A DNA stretch of 64,000 nucleotides from Strobilurus pachycystidiatus. Its lineage: Eukaryota > Basidiomycota > Agaricomycetes > Agaricales > Physalacriaceae. The stretch is from NCBI GenBank assembly GCA_019915135.1, contig JAHLMK010000005.1:1612001-1676000 (forward strand), in the 5' to 3' direction. Made by a program: the position numbers and the translations under genes. This document shows, in pieces, positions 42,606 through 53,713 of the stretch (the first letter of the stretch is position 1; every line of letters starts with the position of its first letter). Under the pieces are notes generated by a model. It was not told the origin of the DNA. It did not search any database and was given only the letters and a program-made list of their open reading frames with translations.

Positions 42606-43817
42606 CTAGTCTGTCCGAATTGCTGCTTCTGCGAGAGATGTTAGAAAACACATATTGACGGAGGGAGCAGCAAAGACTGACTGAAGAACTCATAAGACAG
42701 CCAGCAGAGGGCGGTACTAGGCACGGTCGTCAAAACGCGGGGTGTGAGACCTCTCGCAAAGCCACGGAGTCCATCTCTAGCCCAGATGATCTTGAACGCG
42801 TCGCCTAGACCTTTCACATTTCGGATCTCCGCATCCTGGGACGATCCTCTAGTCTGCAATATGGTCTTCGCGACGTCTAAGGGAGTGGTCACAGCAGCAG
42901 CGACGGCTCCGGCTACGGCGCCGGCGGTTATGTGCGTGCCAGGCGAGTATTCGTGGCGGGGATTGAGGACACGCTTCACATGTTCATACACTGTGAACTG
43001 GATGGCGTTGAAGGGTATCGATATGGCGAGAGTGGTTGGGTATGACACGTAAAAGGCACCAAGTCCCTCAGTGCGGTACACGACCTTGGCACAGGTGAAC
43101 ACTGAGCGAAACTCGGACTTGTGCATCTGCATCCGCTGTTTGATGACTGAAAAATGCGCGTAAGGTGGATGAGCGCTGGGATGGACACGAACTTGCCATC
43201 GAATGGGTTCATCAATGCGTCTGCTGCCGTTGTTGCAGCTCCACCAGCGACGGCTTTTGGAAATGAGACGGGTTATATAGCAGAGATGGAGAGGCGCACT
43301 GACAGGTCGCTAGCCATTGGTTCCCAGCTTCGTTTCCACCCATGAGCTCCTTGACCGCCTCCAGAGTGCCAAAGTGGACTGCGTGTGCGGGACCAGCACC
43401 AAGAACGACAGACCAGACGCCTCTCCAGAGCGCACGGACGCCCTCGGTGGAGGAGATGCGAGTGAATGCATTGCCGACGCCAGTATAGACCGCCACAGGC
43501 GAGGTCGCGTAAACTTGCATCCGCGTCTGAATGAAAGAAATTGAGCGTGCGGCGTGCGGTGGCGACGGATGCGCACCTTGATGCTGTCGATGGGGAACAT
43601 GACTGCATGCTCGGAAATGCCAGCCTGGCGCGAAAAAGACGGGTTTGCATGCGGTAAACGGGGGAGAAAAAGAAAAAAACGGACCAGTGCGCCGGCCAGC
43701 ATGTTCACCTAATTAGAAAAAGATGGTCTAGAACTTCGTCACAGCAGAAATAGAGAAAAAACATACACCAAGGCTAGCATTCGACGGCAAAGACTCATAG
43801 TCGGGCTCCTCCGCCAT
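42606..43817 (-). CDS. MRS4: Mitoferrin-type mitochondrial iron carrier (296 aa)
   Basis: Seven exons: 43817-43767, 43708-43685, 43624-43577, 43526-43304, 43253-43197, 43146-42682, 42628-42606. The intron after 43197 is GC-AG (GCAAGT). Three carrier repeats are visible with PIDSIKTRMQ, PFDVIKQRMQ and PLDVAKTILQ as the Px[D/E]xx[K/R] signatures. QMHKSEFRSVFTCAKVVYRTEGLGAFYVSYPTTLAISIPFNAIQF is the characteristic mitoferrin region. The short last exon gives the carrier-like end YEFFKAAIRTD. It imports iron across the inner mitochondrial membrane for haem and Fe-S synthesis. MRS3 versus MRS4 cannot be distinguished. Confidence 0.9.
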
Positions 43818-44660
43818 AGGCTTGGGCGATGGGAGAAGGTGGGAGAAACGCGTTGAAAGGCACACGGCAACGGACACTCGGAACTACTTATGCGCCTGCC
43901 ACTAACCTACTCGGGCACTCGGCATACCATTTTATTTTGCTCTCGGCACCAAACCACTCATTTGTCCATCATACGAGGCACTCTTTCAACTGTATAAAGT
44001 ATCCCGGCTCATTATGCGTAGTGGACTGTAGTGGCAAGCTTTCCAGGAATCAGATAGTTTATCAGATAAGATGCAAGGCTTCCCCATTTGATGCGGTCTC
44101 TTCCGAAAATCGGATATTTACTATATTCTGCTGACCGCTTTTCCACTGTATGAGACTATTAGTGGTATATAGACGCTCAATGTATGTCGCACAATCAGCA
44201 ACGCCGTCGCTAGTGTGGACGGCGTATGCGGTGACCTTGTTCCTGAGAAGCACGGAAGGCGTGCGAAAGGCATCACATCACTGACAGGTATGCGCCACAT
44301 ATACTATTCCAGGGCCTAATTATAAGTAGCTCACATAGATAGCGTTGATTTCTACCCCACCTCGTAGGTATCAGATTGATCCTGGTAGTCAGATAGAACA
44401 TATACGGCACCGATTTTGACGTACTCGGTCAGTCGGACCATGACCATGGACATGTCATTGACATCTCCAACTCTGATCTATTAGAGACTGACAGGGTCCG
44501 GCAGAGAGATCTATTCGGACCGACCTGGGACCGACTTAGTTTTCGCACTCGATGTTGAAAGCACGCCGTCTTGTGTGCCCTTCATAGCGAGAGACCGACC
44601 TGAAAGTACCAGCCACTGCAATTCTCTAGTTACCTTTTACATGGCGCGTCTTCTGCGCGT
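43818..44660. other. Intergenic region
   Basis: About 840 bp with no convincing gene on either strand. The proximal part is the mitoferrin promoter. Confidence 0.4.
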
Positions 44661-44669
44661 CTTCATGGG

Positions 44670-45010
44670 TTATGTGTATCGCGATGTGACATGATCACAA
44701 TATCGCTGGGCTCGACTAGCTTCTTCGACAAGTTTAAGCCTAACGGCCGAAAGCCATAGATTGACTTTCACCACAAAGAGCGAGAGTTGCGAGAGATTCG
44801 TAAGGAGACGCAACAAGTGTATAAGTAGACCTTTGTCAGCCAGCCGAGAGCATGCGTAGCCTCGGCAACTCAGGTCAGAGTGAGTATATGAGTACTGTTT
44901 GCACAGCTTGAACCAGCGATAGCATACCATGGCTACATCCTGCGTGTTCTGTAACACTGGTACATCTGCCGGTGACCGTCGATTTTGCGTTTCGCGTACA
45001 TGATCACAAT
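44670..45010 (+). pseudogene. Relic duplicate of the SDR promoter and 5' coding end
   Basis: About 44800-45005 repeats, with divergence, the sequence at about 45060-45270. Both contain a CATACGTAGCCTCGGC-like block, a TATAT/TATA element, AGCATACCAT, ATGGCTACATC, CGCGTGTTCT, CACTGGTACATC and GCCGGTGACCG. The relic lacks the rest of the dehydrogenase and has lost the frame. The phrase CATGATCACAATAT also recurs near 44690 and 45000, suggesting more than one duplication step. Confidence 0.6.
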
Positions 45011-45135
45011 ATCCATCTTTAGCCAACACACTTGAGGACCATCACCACTCGGCAAGTCGGATATCGATAACCTTGTGGGTGTAGGTTTACGCAGACAGCC
45101 ACAGCATACGTAGCCTCGGCATCTTGGGAGTGCTG

Positions 45136-45143
45136 TATATAAG
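45136..45143 (+). promoter_or_regulatory. TATA box of the SDR gene
   Basis: TATATAAG lies about 40 bases before the ATG at 45177, a usual position for a fungal core promoter. Confidence 0.5.
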
Positions 45144-45176
45144 TACTCGCACAGCCAGCAATAGCATACCATCATC

Positions 45177-46249
45177 ATGGCTACATCTCGCGTGTTCTTT
45201 ATCACTGGTACATCGTCCGGCCTCGGAAAGGCACTTCTGGAAACCGTCTTGGCTGCCGGTGACCGCGCTGCCGCCACATCGCGCAACCCAGACGGTCTTT
45301 CTTCTCTACGAGAGAAATACCCGGAGCATCTTTTGCCTTTGGCCTTGGACATAACGAGCCAGGAACAAGTGGAAGCGACACTCGATCGCGTTGTCCAACA
45401 TTTCGGTCGCATCGATGTCGTAGTCAACAACGCAGGATATGCAGTGTTCGGCGAGATCGAGGGCATTCCGTTGTCCGACGCGCATCGGCAGTTCGACGTC
45501 CAGTTCTGGGGCCCGGTATACGTTATGCGAACGGTGACGATGACTTCTTGTAGACTTTGAAGGTATCAGCAGTGCTAAGATTAACACAGGTAGCAAAGAT
45601 CTTCCGGGAGCAAAAGACAGGTGGATACCTCTTCAATATCAGTTCGGCCGGCGGGTACATGGCCCAGCCACTGATCTCCTACTACAACTCCAGCAAGTTT
45701 GGTAGGTGCGTCCTTCTGCCTGTCGAGAGTCAGTTCTGAAGGTCGTTTACGATCAGCGCTGGAGGGCTTCACCCAGTCATTCCTGAAGGAGATGGACCCG
45801 TCTTGGAACATCAAGGGAGCGATTATTGAGCCAGGAGGTTTTGACAGCGAATGGCGTGGATCCTCGGCCACGACAATACCGATACACCCAGCGTACGATT
45901 ATCCAACAAACCCGACGTACATGTTCCGAGAAGCCAGTAAAGCAAACCATCCGTATCTGGGAAGTTCCGTTCGAATGGCACAGGTAAGCAGATTTGACAC
46001 GGAACATGCGCCCGTCTTGCTAAAGCGATTGTTCGACAGGCGCTCTACAAGTTGGCCCATGAGCCAAAACTCCCCCTTCGCATTCAATTCGGGTCGGAGT
46101 CTCTATACCTCGTGAAGACACAGGCCCAAAAGACCATCACAGATGCAGAAAAGTGGGCTCATGTGTCTCATTCGACGAACAGGGAGGATATGGATGGCGA
46201 TGCCTATGTCGCTGCGCTCAAAGCGTCACCTAACTTTAAAGATGACTAG
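45177..46249 (+). CDS. Short-chain dehydrogenase/reductase (301 aa)
   Basis: Four exons: 45177-45533, 45590-45701, 45757-45983, 46040-46249, phases consistent. The Rossmann motif TGTSSGLG is at residues 10-17, the NNAG motif at about 89, and the catalytic Ser in FNISSAGGY plus Tyr/Lys in YYNSSK. It is a classical NAD(P)H-dependent SDR resembling fungal 17-beta-hydroxysteroid-like oxidoreductases, and probably cytosolic because it has no signal or membrane segment. Substrate unknown. A degenerate duplicate of its promoter and start lies immediately upstream. Confidence 0.88.
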
Positions 46250-46866
46250 TCAACTTATGCGGTCAAGTAGTATCAATGGAAGAAAGCTCACGAAGCAGCT
46301 GTCTGCATAATGACAGCAACTTGAGTGCAGAACTTGACGAACCCAGCGAGTATGAGACCTTTCGTGCGATTCAGAAGTCAATGGCAGATTTTCACCAACG
46401 AGATAGCCGGTTCAAAAGATAGACCGGGCGAAGTTAGCGATGAACGCAGTCCCGTCACGGTCGTAGATCCTCCAGGGGTAGTGTCCGGGCAACATGAGGC
46501 TTAGCTTTCGATGCGTGCAAATTTACCAGTGCGCATGCTGTGAGGCAATCAAGGAAGTGGTCAAAAAACGCCCAATTCCCACAAATCCAAGCCTAGTAGA
46601 AGCGCGGTCGAAATCGTTTCGACCTGTGGAGCAGCCAATGGGAGCGCTCCAAATCCTGTGTGTACTGGTATCGATACCAGTTGCGGATACACTCTAATGG
46701 TAGGAGTTTCCTACGGGACACAAGTCCACATTCGGCACTAAGCGGGGTGGCAGTGTCCAAGCTTGGTCCTGTTTAGATCAAGAAAAATTGAGAGTCGATC
46801 ACATCCAGATCGCAGCGATCATTTACACTGTCACCGTCGTTGCCCTCGACCTCCTCGTTGCCCGCA
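46250..46866. other. Intergenic region upstream of CTP synthase
   Basis: About 620 bp. A 67-aa plus-strand frame (46494-46697) shows no conserved feature. It includes the CTP synthase promoter. Confidence 0.4.
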
Positions 46867-49207
46867 ATGACCAAGTACATTATCGTATCGGGTGGTGTGG
46901 TCAGCGGTATTGGCAAGGGAGTCATCGGTATGCACGCTAGTCGAGCGTATCACGCAGCTCTGAACGATGCACAGCGTCCTCGACGGGTCTCTTGCTCAAA
47001 ACTATCGGCCTCAAGGTCAGCGCGATCAAGATAGATCCGTACATGAACATAGATGCTGGAACGATGAGGCCCACTGAACATGGTATGCCTTTTGTTTATA
47101 CTCCCCCCGGATCCTATCTTACTCGCAAATAGGTGAGGTATACGTGCTGAACGACGGCGGCGAGGTCGACTTGGATCTCGGCAATTACGAGCGCTACTTG
47201 GATATCACACTTTCACGCGACAACAACATTACCACTGGGAAGATCTACAAAGAGGTCATAGAAAAAGAGGTTCGCCCTTCCCCAATATCGCCATGACTCG
47301 TTGCTTGACATCTACCCCAGAGGAAGGGAGAATACCTCGGCAAGACTGTCCAGGTGGGAAATAACTCTATGGAGTGCTCTTTCAGTGTCTTCAACGCGTC
47401 TAGATTGTCCCTCACGTCACCAACGCGATTCAAGACTGGATAGAGCGCGTCTCGAAAATTCCCGTCGACGACACCGGCGAGGAGCCAGACGTCTGTATTG
47501 TTGAGGTACTCTTCTTCCATTTTGTTGCGCGTTTCTACGTGTTTGACATGAATTGACTCTTTAGCTTGGCGGTACCGTTGGTGATATCGAATCCGCGCCG
47601 TTCGTAGAGGCTATGCGCCAATTTCAATTCCGTGTTGGACACAAGAATTTTGCCCTAATCCACGTCTCCCTCGTGCCGGATATGCACGGCGAACAAAAAA
47701 CAAAACCCACGCAGACCACCGTCCACTGTCTTCGCGGCCTTGGGCTTCTCCCAGATCTCGTACGTGAATGCACACATTGTGTGAACTTACAATTAACGAA
47801 CGTATCACGCAGATCGCCTGCCGTTTACTCGGGCCACAATCACTTTTGCCCGCCACCAAAGAGAAAATCTCCATGTTTTGTCACGTCGCCGCAGAACAAG
47901 TATTCGGTGTTCATGACGTGTCTTCTGTTTACCATGTCCCTCTGCTTCTCCATTCACAAGGAATCGTCGACTATCTCCGCAAGAGACTTGATCTGGACAG
48001 CGTCAACATCACGGACAAAATGGTCCAACACGGACTGTCTCTTGAGAAGAGGTGGAGGGATCTTACTGGAGGGTAAGTCACTAAGTTTCATTCATCGCCT
48101 TGCTGTACTTCATTTCCGTTCAGACAGGAGCGCCTATTTGATTCGGTGTCAATCGTTCTGGTTGGGAAGTACACCGACCTAAAGGACTCGTATATGTCCG
48201 TTATGAAAGCCTTGGAGCATTCGGCCTTCCGAGTTCACCGCAAACTGATCATCACAGTATGTTCTTCTGCCCCTTTGTTGCCTGACAGCTCTAAGCTCTC
48301 CTTCCCAGTGGGTTGAATCTTCCGACCTGGAACCTGAAACCCAAGAATCGAACCCCGCCAAGTATCACGACGCTTGGAGGGCCGTAGTCGGGGCAGGGTG
48401 CGTCTGATAGCTGTGCATTGACAGTGACATTAATTGTGCTATCACAGAGGTATCCTCGTGCCGGGTGGTTTCGGTAATCGAGGGACAGAGGGCATGCTCA
48501 TGGCGATCAAGTACGCTCGCGAGCAGAAGATCCCCTTCTTGGGTATCTGTCTAGGGTTCCAACTGGCTGTCATTGAATGGGCTCGTAACGTCCTTCACAT
48601 CTCCGGCGCAACATCTGCCGAGTTCGACCCGTCCTGTGCTGATCCCGCGATTGTTTTCATGCCCGAGATCTCACGCACGCATATGGGAGGCACCATGCGT
48701 CTGGGACTTCGGCCAACCGTGTTCGAGCAGGGCACTGAGGACTGGAGCAAGACGCGTAAGCTCTACGGCGGTGCTGGGAAGATCTGGGAGCGTCACCGCC
48801 ACCGTTACGAAGTCAACCCCGAATGGGTGGAGAAGCTGGCGGCCAGCGGATTCAACTTCTGTGGCAAAGATGAAAAGGGAGAGCGTATGCAATTCCTCGA
48901 GCTTCCTGGTACGATATGAATTCCCTTGCGATGTTCCAGTCACTGATCAGTTTGGTTAGATCACCCGTACTTTGTTGGTCTTCAGGCCCATCCTGAATTC
49001 TGCACTCGTCCGTTGAATCCCTCACCACCGTTCCTTGGATTCGTGGCCGCAGCCTCCGGCGCCAAGATCTTGCAAGATCAACTTGCTTACCAGCTGGCCA
49101 ACTTCAAGCCTCCTCACCCCGAAGAGGCCATGATCAACGAGGCCGACCTTAGACGGGACGACCTTCCTCCCATCACTGCAGGTGCCCAACCTGGAGATAC
49201 TGCCTAG
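46867..49207 (+). CDS. URA7: CTP synthase
   Basis: About ten exons from the ATG at 46867 ([19 protein letters not shown]) to the TAG at 49205. An in-frame ATG at 46840 would add nine residues, but 46867 matches the family start. It aminates UTP to CTP using glutamine and ATP. The synthetase half shows the P-loop [38 protein letters not shown] and [10 protein letters not shown]. The glutaminase half shows PGGFGNRG, the nucleophile Cys in GICLGFQ, and the HPEF His/Glu. The C-terminal tail is polar. I see no break. Forms filaments in other eukaryotes. Confidence 0.93.
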
Positions 49208-49533
49208 ATCTAGAGTTTTATTCTCACTTCCAATACATATGTATTGTCTCTTTCTTCATAGCCACACTACATTTTTCTACACCAGCATCAGTTGTATTTC
49301 TAGTCATTCAACCGCAATTCAATGTATTTTCGACCCAACCACTCACCCAATTTTCACGAGCTCGTATTATGTAATCTTGTACCCTTGAAGTGGTCAACGA
49401 CGGAAGCCCTTTGCCTTTGGTTTAATCGGACCATTCATTGAACATACATTGACTGCGCCTTGACACGGAATAGTAAACTAATATTACAACAGCAATGAAC
49501 GAACATCACAAAAGCCTGTGGTACAGAGAGGCT
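49208..49533. other. Convergent spacer CTP synthase / H2A
   Basis: About 325 bp between two converging 3' ends; A/T-rich, no gene. Confidence 0.4.
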
Positions 49534-50245
49534 TCAGACTTCCTGCGAACCGTCTTTCTTTTGGCGCGCTTTTTTGAGGAGAACCGGTTCGATGTGTGGG
49601 ACGACTCCTCCCTGGCTTATTGTCACATTGCCGAGGAGTCTTTGGAGTCTGGGGATTCAACAAAGATTGGTTGAGAGGTTCGCAGAGGCGCAAACTAATC
49701 ACGTACTCTTCATCGTTCCCGATTGCAAGCTGAAGATGCCGGGGAATTATGCGTATCTTCTTGTGGTCGCGCGCCGCAAATCCAGCCAGCTCGACCAATT
49801 CCGCAACCAGATATTCGAGTACCGCGGTCAGGTAGACTGAAGGTGCATTGAGTATCGGACCGATGTCCATTGTCGCGTTCTTACCTGCGGCACCACCCAT
49901 GACTCGCATGCCCCTGTTAGAGTCCCTCAAGAAGCGATGGATCCTGGCGACAGGGAACAGCAGACCCGCGCGAGCGGAGCGGTTCATTTTGGGTCTGACG
50001 AGGTGAGCTATTATCTTGCCGCCATGTTTGCCACTGTAGAAGTGTATGTTTCGCGTTATTGACTTTGTTCAGAGATAGTTCGAGCAAATGCATACCCAAG
50101 AGGATTCCCTTCGACTTTACCGCCTCCTCCGTGGGATTTCCCTCCTGGCCTAACGTTGCTACCGAGCTTACCACGGCCTTTGCCGCCCTATGTAAGAGTC
50201 AGGACTGAGAACGGGCTCAGAAAAGTCATGGCAAAGACTTACCAT
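49534..50245 (-). CDS. Divergent histone H2A with C-terminal SQEV
   Basis: The gene is read from an ATG at 50245 that is a single-codon first exon, then exons encoding a Gly/Lys-rich tail (GGKGRGKLG...), [91 protein letters not shown], and DGSQEV. The intron after GGAA and the intron inside NDEE are needed to restore the fold. The acidic-patch residues (EY, AE, VE, NDEE) and the SQE phosphorylation motif are present. Unusual are MGGAAVY in place of the usual G-A-x-A/P-VY loop, Gly in LAIGNDEE, and a long Gly-rich tail. It is about 149 aa. It could be a second, divergent H2A paralogue rather than the main gene. Confidence 0.8.
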
Positions 50246-50655
50246 AATGTAGTCGTTGGTACGGGAAAGTAGGATGGATCAGCTACATTTCAGTGCTCTA
50301 CTGTATAAATACTAAGCTTTGGAAGTGGGCCGGGAGGATTGATCGTAGTCGTTGCACGTGTGCGGACGCGTCGCAGATCTGTTGATTTGAGTGTTACCCG
50401 TGGCAAACATAACGCCTTGACCGCACGACCAACACGAGGCCGGCTCGGAACCCCAGCTCGACACTTGCAGCCCCATTGAAGGCTGGAAAAGACAGCTGGA
50501 ATATACAACACTTGCAATAAAAAATCACCGTCCAGGCCGGAGCAGGCGCCTACCGGGCCAGCTTGCTATATAGTTGGGTTAAGCTCAACCTTCTCTCCCA
50601 CGCGACGGCGACGCTCCCTCGGTCCTGACTGCCACTGCCCAGCACACTCTTACTT
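50246..50655. other. Divergent promoter region, H2A / M50-like peptidase
   Basis: 410 bp between divergent starts. A TATTTATA-type element on the minus strand near 50302-50309 is suitably placed for H2A, and TATATAG near 50567 for the plus-strand gene. No H2B gene is paired with H2A here, which is unusual for a core histone. Confidence 0.45.
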
Positions 50656-51972
50656 ATGGCGACCATTACTATCGCAAGCAGACCTCCGTTGCAGTCATCC
50701 ACGGCGGGCTCGTCTCCAGACTCGGTCACCAGTGCCATTACACCGAGCAGCGAGCAGGTGCGTAGCCTGCTTCACCGCGCTGATCATTCCAGGGCTCATT
50801 CTCTCTGTAGATCGTCGTTCTCTATGTGGTGCGCATGCAGTAGTCTCCCAGCCTAACTTGGCTCAGCACAGCACCAGATGATCTCGATGTCGGTGGTAAT
50901 CTTCGGAGTTTGGAACGTTCCCGGCCTGCGCAACCTCATCAACCCTCTCAAACTCTTCACGATCGGCCTCCACGAATTATCACACATTATCGCGGTCCGT
51001 GCGCATCATCCGACACGTTGTTGTTACTAACGATTCCCGCACACAACAGGCAGTGCTGTCTGGCGGTCGGATATTACGCATAACTATAGACCCTCACATC
51101 GGCGGTGCGACTATCGTCGAGGGCGGACGTCCAGGGTTTATTCTTCCCGCCGGCTACATTGGTTCTACGCTGCTCGGAGGCTTGTTCGTCCTCGGAGGCT
51201 GGGATACACTGGTGGCCAAAATCATGAGCTTTGTGCTTGCCGTCGGCCTGCTCATGCCGCTTCGACTCGTTCGCGACAAATTGTGCGTGTTTCTCGCGCC
51301 AATGTCCCTCATGTCCCTCCTGACTCTTCTAGCACGATACTATTAACTGTTGTTTATGAGGGATTACTGATCGGATTCTGGTTTGTTGACCACGCGTATG
51401 TGCAATGTTCCCCTTGCTCGCGTACAATCCTTACGCTTGCACAGATCTGCTTTGCGATGGTATTGCTTGTTCGTGGGAATGATGAGGTGAGCCTTCCTTT
51501 TGATCCTTTATGGCTCATCTAAACAGTGGTTCTCGAAGCATCTTCTACGTCGTTTGTGCGTATCCCTGTCAGCCGTGACCTCTCCCGTCTGACTATGTTC
51601 AGGGGATGTGGCCGATGACCGATTCTTCCACAAGACAAATGACTCGGATACGGCTCAATTTGAGATCATGTTCCCCAGAATACCACAACACGGTGAGCAT
51701 TTCGTGTCCGCCAGTCACGTATGCCATGCTCATCCGAACGTTTCACAGTCTGGGCCACGTTATGGATCATGTTCTCTGTCGCAGTCCTCGTGGGATTCTC
51801 TCTTCTCGGGGTGTTTGCCTTCAAGGTATTTCTTTACTTCTAACGCACGAGCATCACTGAACCACTTCCAAGCGAACATCCCAAGAAATGCGCGACGAAG
51901 CGGGTAAGCTCCTGCTCTTTCCACGCCTCATTTCTTATCCCTTGTTCCACAGCCAAGTTCCTCCCAACATAA
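50656..51972 (+). CDS. M50B-like integral membrane peptidase
   Basis: A multi-exon gene from the ATG at 50656 to the TAA at 51970-51972. After a Ser/Thr/Pro-rich start come a first membrane helix, then IGLHELSHIIA (the HExxH metal motif), AVLSGGRILRITIDPHIGGATIVEGG, and several hydrophobic helices (GFILPAGYIGSTLLGGLFVLGG, IMSFVLAVGLLM, TILLTVVYEGLLIGF, WATLWIMFSVAVLVGFSLLGVFAF). It ends RTSQEMRDEAAKFLPT. The order fits the fungal peptidase M50B-like family. The substrate is unknown. Exact boundaries of the middle exons (51280-51700) were not all checked. Confidence 0.75.
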
Positions 51973-52284
51973 CGGAGCGTTCACGACCGGGCATGACCGT
52001 GCATGGACCATGTATCTACCAACATCTCTACCACCGTCGCGGGAGAACTAGAGGGTGCCATTTTTGCATATGTATCAAATTTGTAGCATTAAATTATCAT
52101 CTACTACGCTCTGAATTCTCTTCAATGACCTATGTGCCTGCAACCGCGCGAATCGAGCAAGCTTGCTCGTGTCTAATTTGAATTACAGAATGCATAAGTA
52201 GTGAACAGGGCGACAGTGATCAAAGAATCACTATCGGTCTGGCTTTCCCATCCGCCGAGCGAGAACGTTCAAAACCTCTTGCAT
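51973..52284. other. Intergenic region
   Basis: About 310 bp of A/T-rich sequence; no gene seen. Confidence 0.35.
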
Positions 52285-52629
52285 CTACCAGACTGGCTTC
52301 GAGGAACCTGAGTAAAAGAAGCCGGAAATTTCCCCGCAGTTGAACTGGTGAGGAACGATGCCTTGATCCTGCATCACATTGACGGTGTCGGTATTCTTGG
52401 CCTCCAAAGACTCATCCAATGCTCGGATCTCCTGCTCCGTAAACCCAAAAGCCTTCTGCATGCATGGGTAACAGGGTGTGGTGCTAGATAGATGAAGTCG
52501 TTCATTGATTAGATTGGTTCGGCTATGACGGCCGCAGAATCCAACATTCATCTGCATCATGAACAAGCTGCACCCTCTGTCCATCGACACCATATATAGG
52601 ATAGCTATGCACAATACTGCGAACAACAT
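52285..52629 (-). CDS. Small cysteine-containing ORF of unknown function
   Basis: I do not recognise this 114-aa frame. It starts with a hydrophobic stretch (MLFAVLCIAILYMVSM) that could be a signal peptide, followed by a polar domain with CGRHSRTNLINE, CYPCMQKAFGFTEQEIRALDESLEAKNTDTVNVMQDQG and FNCGEISGFFYS. The even polar composition after the hydrophobic start suggests a small secreted protein. The start and possible introns are uncertain. Confidence 0.35.
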   Translation of the reverse strand: MLFAVLCIAILYMVSMDRGCSLFMMQMNVGFCGRHSRTNLINERLHLSSTTPCYPCMQKAFGFTEQEIRALDESLEAKNTDTVNVMQDQGIVPHQFNCGEISGFFYSGSSKPVW

Positions 52630-52987
52630 TCAGAGACCGTCATACCCGCAATCGGTGAAGCAACAAGCAAATGGTAAATAGAAAAACCGTGAGTCAGCCT
52701 TCAGGAATATGCGGGAACGAAGAGTGCTTACTAGTACTAGCTCAATGTGTAGCTGTTAAGAATCTCGGATAAATGTGAGAGTGTGCGGGTTCAATTGCTT
52801 AGAAGAGTGAGAATGAGATGATAAAAGGCATGATAAACGGTTGTGCAAGTGTAGTGGTGAGTGGTGACAAGTATTCTATGTCTCTATATACCTAAATGTC
52901 CATGCTGCGTAAGGCAGTACTACTGAGTCATGCTGAGTCAAGCGACGCGTAGCCTCACGGGGCTGTTCACATCGAAACAGAGTAGCT
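52630..52987. other. Intergenic region
   Basis: About 360 bp with no recognisable gene or repeat. Confidence 0.3.
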
Positions 52988-53686
52988 CTACGCGTAAGTA
53001 GACGAGCGAATGGGAATAAGCTCAAGATCCATAACAGTAGCTACGAGACTGTGGGAAAATGGAGAACTCCAGGAATGACTCCTGGAGGGAGTGGACTCCG
53101 ATGCGCCCAAATCTGGAAAGAGAGGAACGCGGTACACAGCACTAAGAAGATTCATGCGGGCCGCATAGGTGTCGTGAATGCTTCGCAACCTCCGGACTTC
53201 TTCCTTCTGCGCAACACTGTCCCTTTGAAGACCCTGTGCCCGCTCCATGACCTCGCCCAGGAGAGCGATGCTACGCCCATACGCTTTAACCGCTCCTTGC
53301 GGATTATCGTTCCTCGAGTCCAGTCGTACCGCCTTTTTGGCCTGTTTCAAGGCTCGTCTAAGAGCCCCTCCGGGTCGCCGCGAAGGCGGTCGAGAAATGG
53401 CGAGGTGAAGCTTCTTGAAAAAGTAGATATCTGAAGGATTGTCAACGCCTGCACACAACTTCGAAGATACTGAAAGATCATAACCGCTACAGGGGGCTGA
53501 CGAGGATGTTCCAGCATTATTCGCATCCCGCGATCGTGCAGTAGTGTCGAGACAAGGTTTTGTACCAGCTTCAGGAAGGTCTGCGGTAGCGGGTGTTTGC
53601 TGCTCGTTCATCAAGATAGGCGTCACGGACGCAGAGAATGTGTATTGGCATTGATTGCTGTCAAGAGCATTGAGATAGGTAACCAC
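52988..53686 (-). CDS. MIT-domain protein
   Basis: A 232-aa frame, possibly starting at the internal Met before NEQQTPATAD. Residues about 105-180 (GGALRRALKQAKKAVRLDSRNDNPQGAVKAYGRSIALLGEVMERAQ...RLRSIHDTYAARMNLL) form the three-helix MIT domain, with its alternating A/Y pattern, that binds ESCRT-III tails in endosomal sorting and Vps4-type ATPases. The rest is low complexity. The protein is too short to be Vps4. It lies 27 bp past the stop of the Goodbye/ULD gene on the same strand. Confidence 0.6.
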   Translation of the reverse strand: MVTYLNALDSNQCQYTFSASVTPILMNEQQTPATADLPEAGTKPCLDTTARSRDANNAGTSSSAPCSGYDLSVSSKLCAGVDNPSDIYFFKKLHLAISRPPSRRPGGALRRALKQAKKAVRLDSRNDNPQGAVKAYGRSIALLGEVMERAQGLQRDSVAQKEEVRRLRSIHDTYAARMNLLSAVYRVPLFPDLGASESTPSRSHSWSSPFSHSLVATVMDLELIPIRSSTYA

Positions 53687-53713
53687 GCATCGAAAGTGCA
53701 GTGGGCCGTGGAC

